Source: Granulicella tundricola MP5ACTX9 (lineage in GTDB: Bacteria > Acidobacteriota > Terriglobia > Terriglobales > Acidobacteriaceae). Taken from it: a stretch of 64,000 bases of DNA. The notes beneath the pieces were generated by a model. It saw nothing but the letters and a program-made list of their open reading frames with translations, was not told the origin of the DNA and did no database searches. Shown here one piece after another: positions 51,548-61,428 of this stretch (position 1 is the stretch's first letter; each line of letters starts with the position of its first letter). The DNA is taken from positions 2,480,001 to 2,544,000 of the forward strand of contig NC_015064.1 of the NCBI RefSeq assembly GCF_000178975.2, given 5' to 3'. The translations under genes were made by a program, and so were the position numbers.

Positions 51548-53110
51548 TTAGCGGACCGGTTTGGCATCAAGTGAAGGGTCACCATGGCGTTCGGCAGGCA
51601 GGCTTTCGCCATCCTGTCCAAGCTGCATGGCGGGAACGTCTGCCGGGCTTTGTTCGCCGGGCCCACGGAGCGTGCGCAGGAAGCGGGTGAGCGCGGTGGT
51701 CTCGGCCGGGGAGAGCGAGTTGCCGAATGCGGGCATGTTGCCTCCGCCCTGCAGGACTTGGCGAATCAACTGGTCTTCGGACATGCGGGTTGCGATGGTG
51801 TCGAGTGACGGCCCACGCTGGCCGCCCATCCCGTCCAGCGAATGGCAGTTGCGGCACTGCTTATTCTGGAAGACGAGAGCTCCCTGACGCTCAAGTGGCG
51901 TGCGGTGGACGAGATAGGCTTGCGGCACGGGATCGCTGGTCCAGGCATCCATGATCGGACTCCATGGTGTGTAGGTGCCGAGCCGGGTGAAGATGCCGAG
52001 CGCCAAGGCGATCACGACGACCATTAAGACGGCGATGGGACGGCGCGACCAATGCTTCTCGCCTTCACCTGCAAACAGCGGCAGCGCCAGCATGCCCAGG
52101 ATTGCGAGCACGGGCACGATGAGCATGACCGGGGTCTCAACAGAAGGAGGCAGAAACGCCAGTACGGCGTAGATCCAGAGAAAGGCGAAGTCCGGCTTGG
52201 GAGCGGTCTGGATGATAGTAGGGTCCGGCATCCCGCTGGGGCCGATGGGGCCGAAGATGACGGCGACTAGCAGAACGGAGGCCAGGATGATCGCCGCGAA
52301 GACAGCATCTTTCCAGGCGGCGTCCGGGACGAAGGCGATACCGGTGCGCTCGGTGAGCTCGTGGTACTCGCGCTCATAGGTGGCCTTGCGCACGATGCGG
52401 CCGGGCATGGGCCAGTCGTTGATACCGAGCTTAAGAACCATCCATACGTGAAGGCCGACTAGCGCGATCAGCAGGCCGGGAATGACGAAGACGTGGAGCG
52501 CGAAGAAGCGTGTGAGGGTTGGGCCGCCGATGATCGGGCCGCCCAGGATCATGTGCACGAGCGGGCCGCCGATGATCGGCACCCGTGAGGCGATGGAGGC
52601 GCCGATACCCAGACCCCAATAGGCGTCCTGGTCGAAGCGGAGGACTTGACCGGTGAAGGCCATGCCGAGTGTCAGCAGGAGCAGAACGACCCCGACCATC
52701 CAGGTCAGTTCGCGAGGGAATTTATAAGCTCCGAAGAGGAAGACCTGCGCCATGTGGATGAGCACGATGGCGATCATGAAGTTCGATCCCCACCCGTGGA
52801 CCGCGCGAAGCAGCCATCCGAGGGCGACTTGGTGGTTCAAGACCTGCAGCACGTTCCAGGCGTTGCTGGCCGAGGGTGCGTAGACGAGCGCAAGCAGGAT
52901 GCCGGTGACAACCTGCAGCATCAACAGCACGGTCGCCGCGCTGCCGAAGACGTACCACCAACTCGAGGTGTTCTCGGGAACCGGGTGCTCGGCGGATTGA
53001 AGCGCGGACTCTACCAGGCCGGTACGTTTCTCAAACCATGCGTACAGGTTGTACCCTCCGCGAACGAGCGAGGACTTTGCCGGTGTTTTTAGTTTCCTGG
53101 GATCGCTCAT
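51548..53110 (-). CDS. Cytochrome b with fused C-terminal cytochrome c
   Basis: The 520-residue protein has an N-terminal cytochrome b6/b domain (heme ligand His pairs in LNHQVALGWLLRAVHGWGSNF and FFALHVFVIPGLLIALVGLHVW), the GxPxxG-type Qo segment MPDPTIIQTAPKPDFAFLWIYAV, further helices, and a cytochrome c domain from residue 419 (CRNCHSLDGMGGQRGPSL, with a later GNMPAF Met ligand). A fused cyt b-c subunit replaces separate cytochrome b and c1 and passes electrons toward the oxidase. It overlaps the Rieske gene by 4 nt. The overall length fits b/c fusions in Acidobacteriota and Gram-positive bacteria. Confidence 0.92.
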   Translation of the reverse strand: MSDPRKLKTPAKSSLVRGGYNLYAWFEKRTGLVESALQSAEHPVPENTSSWWYVFGSAATVLLMLQVVTGILLALVYAPSASNAWNVLQVLNHQVALGWLLRAVHGWGSNFMIAIVLIHMAQVFLFGAYKFPRELTWMVGVVLLLLTLGMAFTGQVLRFDQDAYWGLGIGASIASRVPIIGGPLVHMILGGPIIGGPTLTRFFALHVFVIPGLLIALVGLHVWMVLKLGINDWPMPGRIVRKATYEREYHELTERTGIAFVPDAAWKDAVFAAIILASVLLVAVIFGPIGPSGMPDPTIIQTAPKPDFAFLWIYAVLAFLPPSVETPVMLIVPVLAILGMLALPLFAGEGEKHWSRRPIAVLMVVVIALALGIFTRLGTYTPWSPIMDAWTSDPVPQAYLVHRTPLERQGALVFQNKQCRNCHSLDGMGGQRGPSLDTIATRMSEDQLIRQVLQGGGNMPAFGNSLSPAETTALTRFLRTLRGPGEQSPADVPAMQLGQDGESLPAERHGDPSLDAKPVR

Positions 53111-53832
53111 GCATTCCTCCCGTCGGGCTCGGAGGCGATGGAGATTGGGATGTGGTTGTAGGCTTCGGATGCTGCTTGCTCCGCGCTGTCGGTTTGTATA
53201 TGGATGAGGGGTTCGTTCTTCTTCTCACGGCATGCCTGCGTGGCGAGCGTGGGCATCTCGCCGGCGTTGATGTAGACCCTGCCGGCGGAGACCCGGACGT
53301 CGTACTTGAAGAGTCCTCGCTCGGGCGGCCCTGAGGCGCGATCACCGTTGGCGTAGTATGCACCGCCGTGGCAGGGACAGAGGAAGAGCTGCGACTGCTC
53401 AAACCAGCGGACGGGACAGCCGAGGTGTGCGCAGTTGATGGCGAAGACCTCATAGCTGGTTGGGCTGAGACGCCTGGCCCAGCAGGCTACCTTATCGGTG
53501 TCGCCGTCCGTCGGTGTGCGCTGCGGGTTGAGGTACTCGACCAGCCGGGTTGCGCCGACGGGCATCGCATCCAGCATCGTCAGGGGAACCCAGCTGTTGT
53601 AGGAGCCATTCTTCTTGAACATTGGGCCTAGGACATAGCCGAGGATTGGGACGGCAAGCACGGCACCGACTACTGCGTTCAGGCCAAGCGAAAGCTGGAA
53701 GAGAAAGACCCTGCGAGTATGCTTGGCGGCCTTTTCGGCCGATGTGGACTGCGAGGCGGTGACTGGTACAGGCTGGTCCTGAGGCGCTGTGATCTCCGTC
53801 CGCTGTGATGCAAGTTCATTGGAATCATTCAC
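53107..53832 (-). CDS. Rieske iron-sulfur subunit of the bc complex
   Basis: 241 residues. A twin-arginine segment (HTRRVFLFQLSLG, residues 38-50) precedes the membrane anchor, as in Tat-exported Rieske proteins. The 2Fe-2S ligands are in CAHLGCPV (Cys134, His136, Cys139) and CPCHGGAY (Cys152, Cys154, His155); the family's usual Thr is Ala here (CTHLGC to CAHLGC), which may change the potential. It accepts electrons from quinol at the cytochrome b Qo site. Stop and start overlap both neighbours by 4 nt. Confidence 0.94.
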   Translation of the reverse strand: MNDSNELASQRTEITAPQDQPVPVTASQSTSAEKAAKHTRRVFLFQLSLGLNAVVGAVLAVPILGYVLGPMFKKNGSYNSWVPLTMLDAMPVGATRLVEYLNPQRTPTDGDTDKVACWARRLSPTSYEVFAINCAHLGCPVRWFEQSQLFLCPCHGGAYYANGDRASGPPERGLFKYDVRVSAGRVYINAGEMPTLATQACREKKNEPLIHIQTDSAEQAASEAYNHIPISIASEPDGRNA

Positions 53833-54587
53833 AGAGATCCACTCTTTCCGGTGCTTGTGGCGGGCTGTGGTTGTGGTTTTGCTTCGCCAAGGCCATTCGA
53901 ATAAGGCTGACCAGGCGTCTGGATTCGGTGCGAGGTGAGGAATGCGACCAGGTCGGTGATGGTCTGGTCGTCCAGCGGCGCGGCGCCGTAGCCAGTCCAG
54001 TCGGACATTCCGTCCTCCGGCTTACCCGCGACGATGTAGGTTCGCAGACCGCTGTCCGAGATGATCGCAAGGTACGTTGGGTCCAGAAGCGATCCGTTGC
54101 CGGGTGCGTGGCAGCGCAGGCAATCGTTGCGGTACGCCGTCTCTCCCCGCTTGATGTCGCCGACGGCGTGGCTCTGGTATGCGGGAGCCGTTGCGCCCGG
54201 CCTTCCCCAGTTCGTGACCATGCCGTGGGCAAGGATGCGGATCTGTGTGTCTGTCAGGAGGCCGCCGGCCTCTGTGGCAAATGCCGGCATCAGCGATCCG
54301 TCGATGCCTTTGGCGGTGATGTTGGCAATATTGGTCTCGCCCGCGTAGTTCAGATAGGCAGGATTTGCAAGCGAGACTGCTGCTCCATGCTGCCCATTGC
54401 TTCCATGGCAGGCTGCGCAGTTGCTGTTGTAGAGCGTCTTGAAGTCGGCCACCTGGTCGGGACGCTGCGGAATGTCTCCAGGCGCTGGACGTCCTGGCAG
54501 CTTGCAGCCCGTGATGCTGAGCGCCCCCAGAGAGAGCGCCCAAAGAAGGCGGGACGGTCCGGTCGATGGTTGCAAAGATAACCTCAA
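53829..54587 (-). CDS. Diheme cytochrome c
   Basis: 252 residues with a lipoprotein-like start (LSLGALSITGCKLPGRPAPG, Cys28 as the possible lipidation site). Two heme c motifs: NCAACHGSNGQHG (about residue 55) and CLRCHAPGNGSLLD (about residue 160), each followed by a Met region (LMPAFATEA and EDGMSDW). It is probably the membrane-anchored electron carrier between the bc module and the oxidase. It overlaps both neighbours by 4 nt. Confidence 0.9.
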   Translation of the reverse strand: MRLSLQPSTGPSRLLWALSLGALSITGCKLPGRPAPGDIPQRPDQVADFKTLYNSNCAACHGSNGQHGAAVSLANPAYLNYAGETNIANITAKGIDGSLMPAFATEAGGLLTDTQIRILAHGMVTNWGRPGATAPAYQSHAVGDIKRGETAYRNDCLRCHAPGNGSLLDPTYLAIISDSGLRTYIVAGKPEDGMSDWTGYGAAPLDDQTITDLVAFLTSHRIQTPGQPYSNGLGEAKPQPQPATSTGKSGSL

Positions 54588-55444
54588 GAGTGTCCCCCAT
54601 CTGCATCATCGCGATTGCGCACATCGCTATGCAATCCCGCGCGGACGGCAAACGGCAGGCTACTGAAGTCTGTGCCTCGCAGATGGATGTGCCGGTTGAT
54701 GACCCAGCCTGTTACGAGACCGAAGGCCAACTGCGAGGGGATGAAGTAATCCCAATCGATGCGCTGGTTGAGGATCGGACTGATTAGACCGAGCATGCTG
54801 TAGATCAGACTGGTCCAGAACAGAGGGACCACGAAGCCTGCCATCAGGATGGGGCGTTTGGGGAACATGGGAAGAACGGCGGCGTAGAGCAGCCCTACGA
54901 GGGGGCAAGTTACGCCATGGATGATCGAAGCCGCGATCAGTCCTTTCCAGTGGAACTGCGCCAAGAAGGCATTGCTCTCATTGGACCACGAAGGGAACCC
55001 ACCCGCTGCCAACAGATTGACCGGATACCAGACGCTGTGCTCCTTCAGCAGCCCATAGATCACGGCGGGAACCAGCATCGCGATTCCACCAGCGACGCCG
55101 CCTTCAATGCCCGCGAGCAGGCTAAAGGTCTCCACCGGTTGAACCTGCTGGTGGGTGGAGGAGCCGGAGAGGCGCGCGACCTCGCGTTTCGAGCGGGTAA
55201 TCTCCACCCGTTCGCCAGTGACCTCCATCCATTCGTGCGCTTCGTGCGGCAGTATCTCGCGGAACCACCCGGATGCCGCATACACAAACATCAGGACGCC
55301 GACCAGGGTGACCCAAGCCGACGTGACCATGCCCGAGATGGAGAGTGCAAGACCAAGCGCAAGCACCAGCGGCCACGCTGTAGGCGACGGCATCTCGATC
55401 CGTGTATCGGCGCCCGGCCGTTCTATCTCATTTTCTGTAGCCAT
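54584..55444 (-). CDS. Membrane protein of the respiratory operon, unknown
   Basis: A 286-residue protein with about six helices (for example WPLVLALGLALSISGMVT, GIAMLVPAVIYGLL, PLVGLLYAAVLPMF and FVVPLFWTSLIYSMLGLI). The first part (ILPHEAHEWMEVTGERVEI) resembles sequences often found at the N-terminus of such cluster proteins. I recognise no characterised family. It sits between CoxIII and the diheme cytochrome in the operon, so it probably supports the oxidase or the bc complex in assembly or as an accessory subunit. It overlaps the cytochrome gene by 4 nt. Confidence 0.75.
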   Translation of the reverse strand: MATENEIERPGADTRIEMPSPTAWPLVLALGLALSISGMVTSAWVTLVGVLMFVYAASGWFREILPHEAHEWMEVTGERVEITRSKREVARLSGSSTHQQVQPVETFSLLAGIEGGVAGGIAMLVPAVIYGLLKEHSVWYPVNLLAAGGFPSWSNESNAFLAQFHWKGLIAASIIHGVTCPLVGLLYAAVLPMFPKRPILMAGFVVPLFWTSLIYSMLGLISPILNQRIDWDYFIPSQLAFGLVTGWVINRHIHLRGTDFSSLPFAVRAGLHSDVRNRDDADGGHS

Positions 55445-55474
55445 CCGCGTGCTCCTTTCCCAGCCTTGAAGGGC

Positions 55475-56077
55475 TTATCTGCCAAACAAGTAAACGACAC
55501 AAAACACAATGACCCAGACTGCGTCGACGAAGTGCCAGTACAGCGAGAGAATCTCAAGCCGCTCAGCATGCCGCTCCTCCAGCTGTTTGTTCAGGCCGAA
55601 GAACGTCACGAGCAACAACATGATCAAACCGACAACGACGTGCGTTGCATGCAGCCCCACCAGCGAGTAGAAGGTGGTGCCGAAGAGGTTAGTCTTGATC
55701 GTCAGGCCGTGGTGCACGATGAGGTCAAACCACTCTGCGCCCGTGAATCCAAGAAAGATGAGGCCCAGCAGCGCAGTGATCCCGATCCAAAACGTCGCAG
55801 CCGCGCTCTTGCCCTTGCGCAACTCCGCCACTCCCTGGTGTACGGTGAGGCTGCTGGAGAGCAGACAGACGGTTGCCACGATGGGCAGGCTCAGCACTTC
55901 ATGCGGGGCGGGCCCGCTGAGGCTCTTTCCCAGATAGAAGATATACGCCACCACGAAGATGACAAATATTGTCGTCTCCGCGACGATGAGGCAGAGGATG
56001 CCTACAAGCCCTTTGGACGGGTGCGCGGCGTAAGTCTCGGCGAAAGAGGACGAACCGGTGGTGGTCTGGCTGCTCAT
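55475..56077 (-). CDS. ctaE: Cytochrome c oxidase subunit III
   Basis: 200 residues with five helices, the compact five-helix type of subunit III. Conserved: VAETTIFVIFVVAYIF, EWFDLIVHHGLTIKTNLFGTTFYSLVGLHATHVVVGLIML and the C-terminal LSLYWHFVDAVWVIVFCVVYLF. It stabilises the catalytic core of the heme-copper oxidase. It starts 10 nt after the subunit I stop. Confidence 0.94.
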   Translation of the reverse strand: MSSQTTTGSSSFAETYAAHPSKGLVGILCLIVAETTIFVIFVVAYIFYLGKSLSGPAPHEVLSLPIVATVCLLSSSLTVHQGVAELRKGKSAAATFWIGITALLGLIFLGFTGAEWFDLIVHHGLTIKTNLFGTTFYSLVGLHATHVVVGLIMLLLVTFFGLNKQLEERHAERLEILSLYWHFVDAVWVIVFCVVYLFGR

Positions 56078-56086
56078 TGGTTCGCC

Positions 56087-57787
<1,701 letters not shown>

Positions 57788-57824
57788 CAATGGCTCCTGC
57801 CCGAAGCGGGCGTGTGCGTGGTTG

Positions 57825-58793
57825 TCACTGCAGAGATTCCAGGTACTTGGAGACAAGATCGATATCTGCATCCTTCAGGTGCATGGCGGGCATCAGTGCA
57901 CCGTCTTTGTAGTGGCTGGGATCGGCGATCCACTGACGCAGATGCTCCGGAGTATTTGTAACCGCCCCTGACGCCAGCGTATCGCGGCTGCCGAAGTGCG
58001 TCAGGTCCGGACCAAATCTTCCATCCGCAACCGTCCCACGAACCTGGTGGCAGTTCATGCAGGCGTTCCTCTCAAACACCGCGCGTCCCGCCGACATCTG
58101 CGGATCGAGCGCCGCCGGCAACGCCTGCGCATTCATCCACTGCTGGAACTCGGAAGGCGTCTGTGCATACACCCGGATCAGCATTTTCGCGTGCTGCGTT
58201 CCGCAGTACTGTGCACACTGGCCGAGGTACAGGCCAGGTTGCTGCGGGTCGAACCACATGACATTGATCTTGTTTGGAATTACATCCATCTTGCCTGCCA
58301 ATCGAGGCACCCAGAAGCTGTGGTCGGTGTCAGCGGAGATCATATTGAGATATGTGGGCCGCGGATGGGACGGGTCGCTGGTTGGAATGTGTAACTCATT
58401 GGCAGTCACCACCTGCGTGCCCGGATACCGAAACTCCCACCAGTACTGATGTCCCACAACGGTCACATGCAAGGCACCCTCCGGAGGATGGGAGCGCTCC
58501 GTAGCAATAATCACTCGAGCTGTAGCGAGAAACAGAACAACCACAATCAGGATCGGAATGACCGTCCACGATAGCTCAATCTGATTGCTGCCGAAGAGTT
58601 GCACAGGCTCTCGATCGTCCTGCTGGGGCTTTTCCCGAAACTTAATCAACGCATACAGCAGCAATCCGCCCACCACCAGGAAGATCGCTGTAACGATGCA
58701 CAGCGTAAGAATCGATAACCCGAAGATCGCTCGCGCCGGTGATGCTGCCGGCATGAAGATATTCGTTGGAACAAAACAGGAAAGCTGCAGCAT
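57825..58793 (-). CDS. ctaC: Cytochrome c oxidase subunit II with fused cytochrome c
   Basis: I chose the ATG at 58793 (322 residues, MLQLSCFVPTNIFMPAASP) because it gives a usual N-terminus; an open frame extends to 59051. Two helices are followed by the CuA domain (HQYWWEFRYP and CAQYCGTQHAKM at about residue 193), then a cytochrome c domain from residue 245 (CMNCHQVRGTVADG, with DGALMPAMHL as the Met ligand). This is the caa3 architecture, so the oxidase can take electrons from its own c domain. It is the first gene of the leftward operon. Confidence 0.94.
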   Translation of the reverse strand: MLQLSCFVPTNIFMPAASPARAIFGLSILTLCIVTAIFLVVGGLLLYALIKFREKPQQDDREPVQLFGSNQIELSWTVIPILIVVVLFLATARVIIATERSHPPEGALHVTVVGHQYWWEFRYPGTQVVTANELHIPTSDPSHPRPTYLNMISADTDHSFWVPRLAGKMDVIPNKINVMWFDPQQPGLYLGQCAQYCGTQHAKMLIRVYAQTPSEFQQWMNAQALPAALDPQMSAGRAVFERNACMNCHQVRGTVADGRFGPDLTHFGSRDTLASGAVTNTPEHLRQWIADPSHYKDGALMPAMHLKDADIDLVSKYLESLQ

Positions 58794-59120
58794 AAAGGGG
58801 CAGTACTCCGAAATAACCGTAATAATTCCGTCTACCACCACCAGCATACCCCATTCGTTCAATGAGACTAGGAATGCCCGTTGCCGTTGAGAGACGCTCT
58901 CAAGTAGAGTGCTCTGAAGTCTCTCCCACAAACCTACGCCGCGCCTCTCTTGCGAAATCGACTGACGGCGCTTGACAAGTGTGCGTGCGCTCCATCGATC
59001 GATGGAGCGCGGCTCAAGCTCGTTATCGCTCGCAAAGTCGTGCCGTCTCAACTGGTCGCTGCAACACTGTTTGATTTGAAGGTGTCGTATGAGACAAGGA
59101 CGACAGCATGGTCTTTCTGC
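58794..59120. other. Regulatory gap upstream of the respiratory operon
   Basis: 327 nt. It holds the 24-bp palindrome at 58987-59010, a 7-bp hairpin (TTGAGAG, ACG, CTCTCAA at 58887-58903), and no supported gene. On the minus strand TTGAGA and GATAAC about 18 nt apart (near 59030) are a possible promoter for ctaC. An open frame runs through it in the ctaC frame but has poor coding features. Confidence 0.5.
58987..59010. promoter_or_regulatory. 24-bp perfect palindrome
   Basis: GCGCTCCATCGA is directly followed by its exact reverse complement, with no spacer. It lies about 200 nt upstream of the ctaC start, and on the plus strand a TTGACA is 9 nt away. Its symmetry fits a dimeric regulator operator; it could also form a cruciform. 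Confidence 0.6.
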
Positions 59121-59381
59121 TTAGCAGAAGGTCGATACCCGTAAATCTAGAGTATTGGGATTGTCTGATGGGGGAACTTCCGGCATGAAAAGCATGGCGT
59201 ACGAGATACCGAGCTTTTCAGCGATGGCGATTGCTTGTGTTTGGCTGGGCTTGTCCGTCCCATCTTCCCATGCGGTCAGCATCTCAACGCTAATCGAGCC
59301 CTCAGCTAGGCTCTCGATTTTCAGCCCCGCACATGTGCGAGCCCAGGTCAGCATTTCCCCGATGATCTTAGCTACGACCAT
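59121..59381 (-). CDS. XRE-type helix-turn-helix protein, truncated ImmA/IrrE-associated form
   Basis: The ATG at 59381 gives 86 residues with a helix-turn-helix like that of ImmA/IrrE-type regulators: EMLTWARTCAGLKIESLAEG, then MLTAWEDGTDKPSQTQAIAIAEKLGISYAMLFMPE. In that family a zinc peptidase domain follows after VPP; here the protein stops at LDLRVSTFC. It is therefore either a stand-alone regulator or a truncated fusion. It is last in the leftward NHL-PqqD-HprK-nucleotidyltransferase series and ends 327 nt before the ctaC start. Confidence 0.7.
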   Translation of the reverse strand: MVVAKIIGEMLTWARTCAGLKIESLAEGSISVEMLTAWEDGTDKPSQTQAIAIAEKLGISYAMLFMPEVPPSDNPNTLDLRVSTFC

Positions 59382-59406
59382 CGTTTGACCGCTCGTTTCC
59401 TCAAGG

Positions 59407-60534
59407 TCACAGAGCTTGTCTGATTCGAGGCTTGCTCCTTCTTTGCTTGAGGTCCCTGAGCAGTAAGCGAATCGGGCGAAGAAGCGCGACTTGCCAGTGA
59501 CGCATGAGGCCAAGCCGGTTTGCGAACGCATGATCTGCCTCGATCGTCCGTGTGAGAAGAATTCGCATGTGCTTTATTCGGCACCAATAACGGCCGCCGA
59601 TGCAGACTTCGGTCTCGACAAAGAAACGGTGTTGCGTCTGCCAATCAAGCTGTCCCGCCGGCTCGCACAGAAGATCCTGCCAGAGACTCTTCGCGAGTGT
59701 GTCCATCTTGCGCTTTGTCCGATTGTCTGCAGGGACGATTGGCATCGGCTCCTCCGGGAACAACAAATTCGCTAACTCCGCCCCGAGGACGAGCAGTCGA
59801 GAGATTGGAGCGACGTCTGCACGGGGTACAGCGAGACTCCCATTCGGCGCAAATGCACGAAATGCGAGCGCCAGGTCCAAGACGTGGCTTAGCCGCTCGA
59901 AGCGGTGACGCACGCCATGCAGAGCAAGAAACAACAACTCATCCTCAGCGGCAAAGTGCCAAGCCGGTTGCCCCTGAAACTCTCCGGGACTAGCTCGCTG
60001 CCAAGCTGTCTCAACTTTGAAGTCGAAGGCCAGGGGATTTTCCAGATCAAAATGCAACTCGACCAAGGTCGTCCCTCGACTCCACTGGCGGTGATAGTCG
60101 TCCGCGTGACGATTGGGTGCGAAGCCGATCTTTAGCAGGATTGATTCCGCGGCTGCGTGATCGGAGCGCTGCACGAGGAGGTCAAGATCCTTTGCGCTTC
60201 GGAAGGCCGCCTCTCCGTAAGCGCGAAGGGCCAGCGATGGTCCTTTGAGCGGCAACACCGGCACAGCGGCCTCGGCAAACGACTTCAGCAGGCCACGTAA
60301 CTCCGCACTCCAGAAAAATCCGGCAATAGCGCATTGACGCTCGGCGCCGCACAAACGCTTCTCAATCGATGGCGACAAGGGCAGGCCGCTGCGCCGGAGA
60401 GTCGAGACGAACGAGGGTAGAACCTGTTCCGCTTCGGCGAGTTCAAACGCCTGCTCCCACTCCACATCGCTGAGGGATTGCGCGCCCACCTTCCCCTGCA
60501 GCACATCGAGCAAGCAGTTCATGCCGGCTCTCAT
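59407..60534 (-). CDS. Nucleotidyltransferase family protein (NTP_transf_5)
   Basis: The 375-residue protein matches the uncharacterised NTP_transf_5 family. The nucleotidyltransferase core has VLPLKGPSLALRAYGEAAFR followed by SAKDLDLLVQRSD (the metal-binding Asp pair), then a HWHHD-like region (LVELHFDLENP) and HGVRHRFERLSHVLDLALA. Relatives occur in lasso-peptide and exopolysaccharide loci next to HPr-kinase-like genes, as here. Its start overlaps the kinase-like gene stop by 4 nt (ATGA). Substrate not known. Confidence 0.82.
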   Translation of the reverse strand: MRAGMNCLLDVLQGKVGAQSLSDVEWEQAFELAEAEQVLPSFVSTLRRSGLPLSPSIEKRLCGAERQCAIAGFFWSAELRGLLKSFAEAAVPVLPLKGPSLALRAYGEAAFRSAKDLDLLVQRSDHAAAESILLKIGFAPNRHADDYHRQWSRGTTLVELHFDLENPLAFDFKVETAWQRASPGEFQGQPAWHFAAEDELLFLALHGVRHRFERLSHVLDLALAFRAFAPNGSLAVPRADVAPISRLLVLGAELANLLFPEEPMPIVPADNRTKRKMDTLAKSLWQDLLCEPAGQLDWQTQHRFFVETEVCIGGRYWCRIKHMRILLTRTIEADHAFANRLGLMRHWQVALLRPIRLLLRDLKQRRSKPRIRQAL

Positions 60535-61328
60535 GCTGATACCGCATGAAACTCCAGCAGCTTGAGCAAAGCGTGTGCTGCCGGCCCCGCCTCGCCACGC
60601 TTCGAGCGGATGACTGACGCATCAGCGAGCATTGAGGTCAGCGTCGCCATAACGCGCGCAGGAGTGCGTTGAACCGGAATCGTGTGGCGTAGCATCTCCA
60701 GGACTGACATGCCAGCAGTCATCGAGTCAGGCATCCAAGGCTCATCCCTGGAAAATTTCACGAACGCCACCAGAGCAATCGAGAGCGGTCGCGTGCCCGC
60801 TATGCCCTCTAACTCCGTGACTGGCATATCAGTTTGCAACGCATATCCGGGCATTCGAACCTGCAGATTTCGCGCATAGGGATGAACCTTCCCTTCCTGG
60901 TCTATCACGGCGTACTCATCCGAGTAATACAGCGCACCAGCGCGCACAAGTTCAGCCACCAGGGTCGTCTTGCCCGCGAAACTCTCCCCTGGAAGCATGA
61001 GCCCGTGTCCTTGCCACGCGACCACGCCCGCATGCACAAAGACATGATCGGGCGCGGAATTGGCGACGTGCACCATCAAATCCTGGCGGAGCTGCTCAAG
61101 GCTGCTTTCAAATCCTTTGCGAGTGCGGGAGTCTGCCGAAAACGTGAACTCCTCGGCACCAGCAGGAACCTCAGCAACGAGGACGGAGCCATGGGGCAAG
61201 ACTTTGATTACCTCAGCCAGGAGGTCCGGCGTGGCCACGCGTACACGAAAAAAGACACCGTAAGACTCGCATGAGACGACGGAATCAGGCGTGCATGTCA
61301 GCCCCGAAGCTTGACCAGTTGCATTCAT
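60531..61328 (-). CDS. HPr-kinase-like (HprK-type) protein
   Basis: 265 residues. The P-loop LPGESFAGKTTLVAELV (residues 112-128) and the following GALYYSDEYAVID are characteristic of HprK-like kinases of peptide-natural-product clusters, in which the Asp-Glu pair acts as metal/base site. The N-terminal half (FRVRVATPDLLAEVIKVL) is unlike bona fide HPr kinase, which has a DRTT domain. The start ATG has AGGA upstream. It is coupled to the nucleotidyltransferase gene. Its kinase substrate, perhaps a peptide or protein, is unknown. Confidence 0.8.
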   Translation of the reverse strand: MNATGQASGLTCTPDSVVSCESYGVFFRVRVATPDLLAEVIKVLPHGSVLVAEVPAGAEEFTFSADSRTRKGFESSLEQLRQDLMVHVANSAPDHVFVHAGVVAWQGHGLMLPGESFAGKTTLVAELVRAGALYYSDEYAVIDQEGKVHPYARNLQVRMPGYALQTDMPVTELEGIAGTRPLSIALVAFVKFSRDEPWMPDSMTAGMSVLEMLRHTIPVQRTPARVMATLTSMLADASVIRSKRGEAGPAAHALLKLLEFHAVSA

Positions 61329-61428
61329 CTCGAAGTGTCCTTCCTCATAAAGCCTGGTCTCGACGCTGCGGCACTCTCCTTTGCTTGTCAGAAATTATTC
61401 TGCGGAGGATGCCGTGATAAGCGGTTGC

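Noticed and set aside
58794..59051. N-terminal 86-residue extension of CoxII
   Set aside because: Arg/Ser-rich with no homology-like features, and it would run through the palindrome; the ATG at 58793 gives a normal subunit II.
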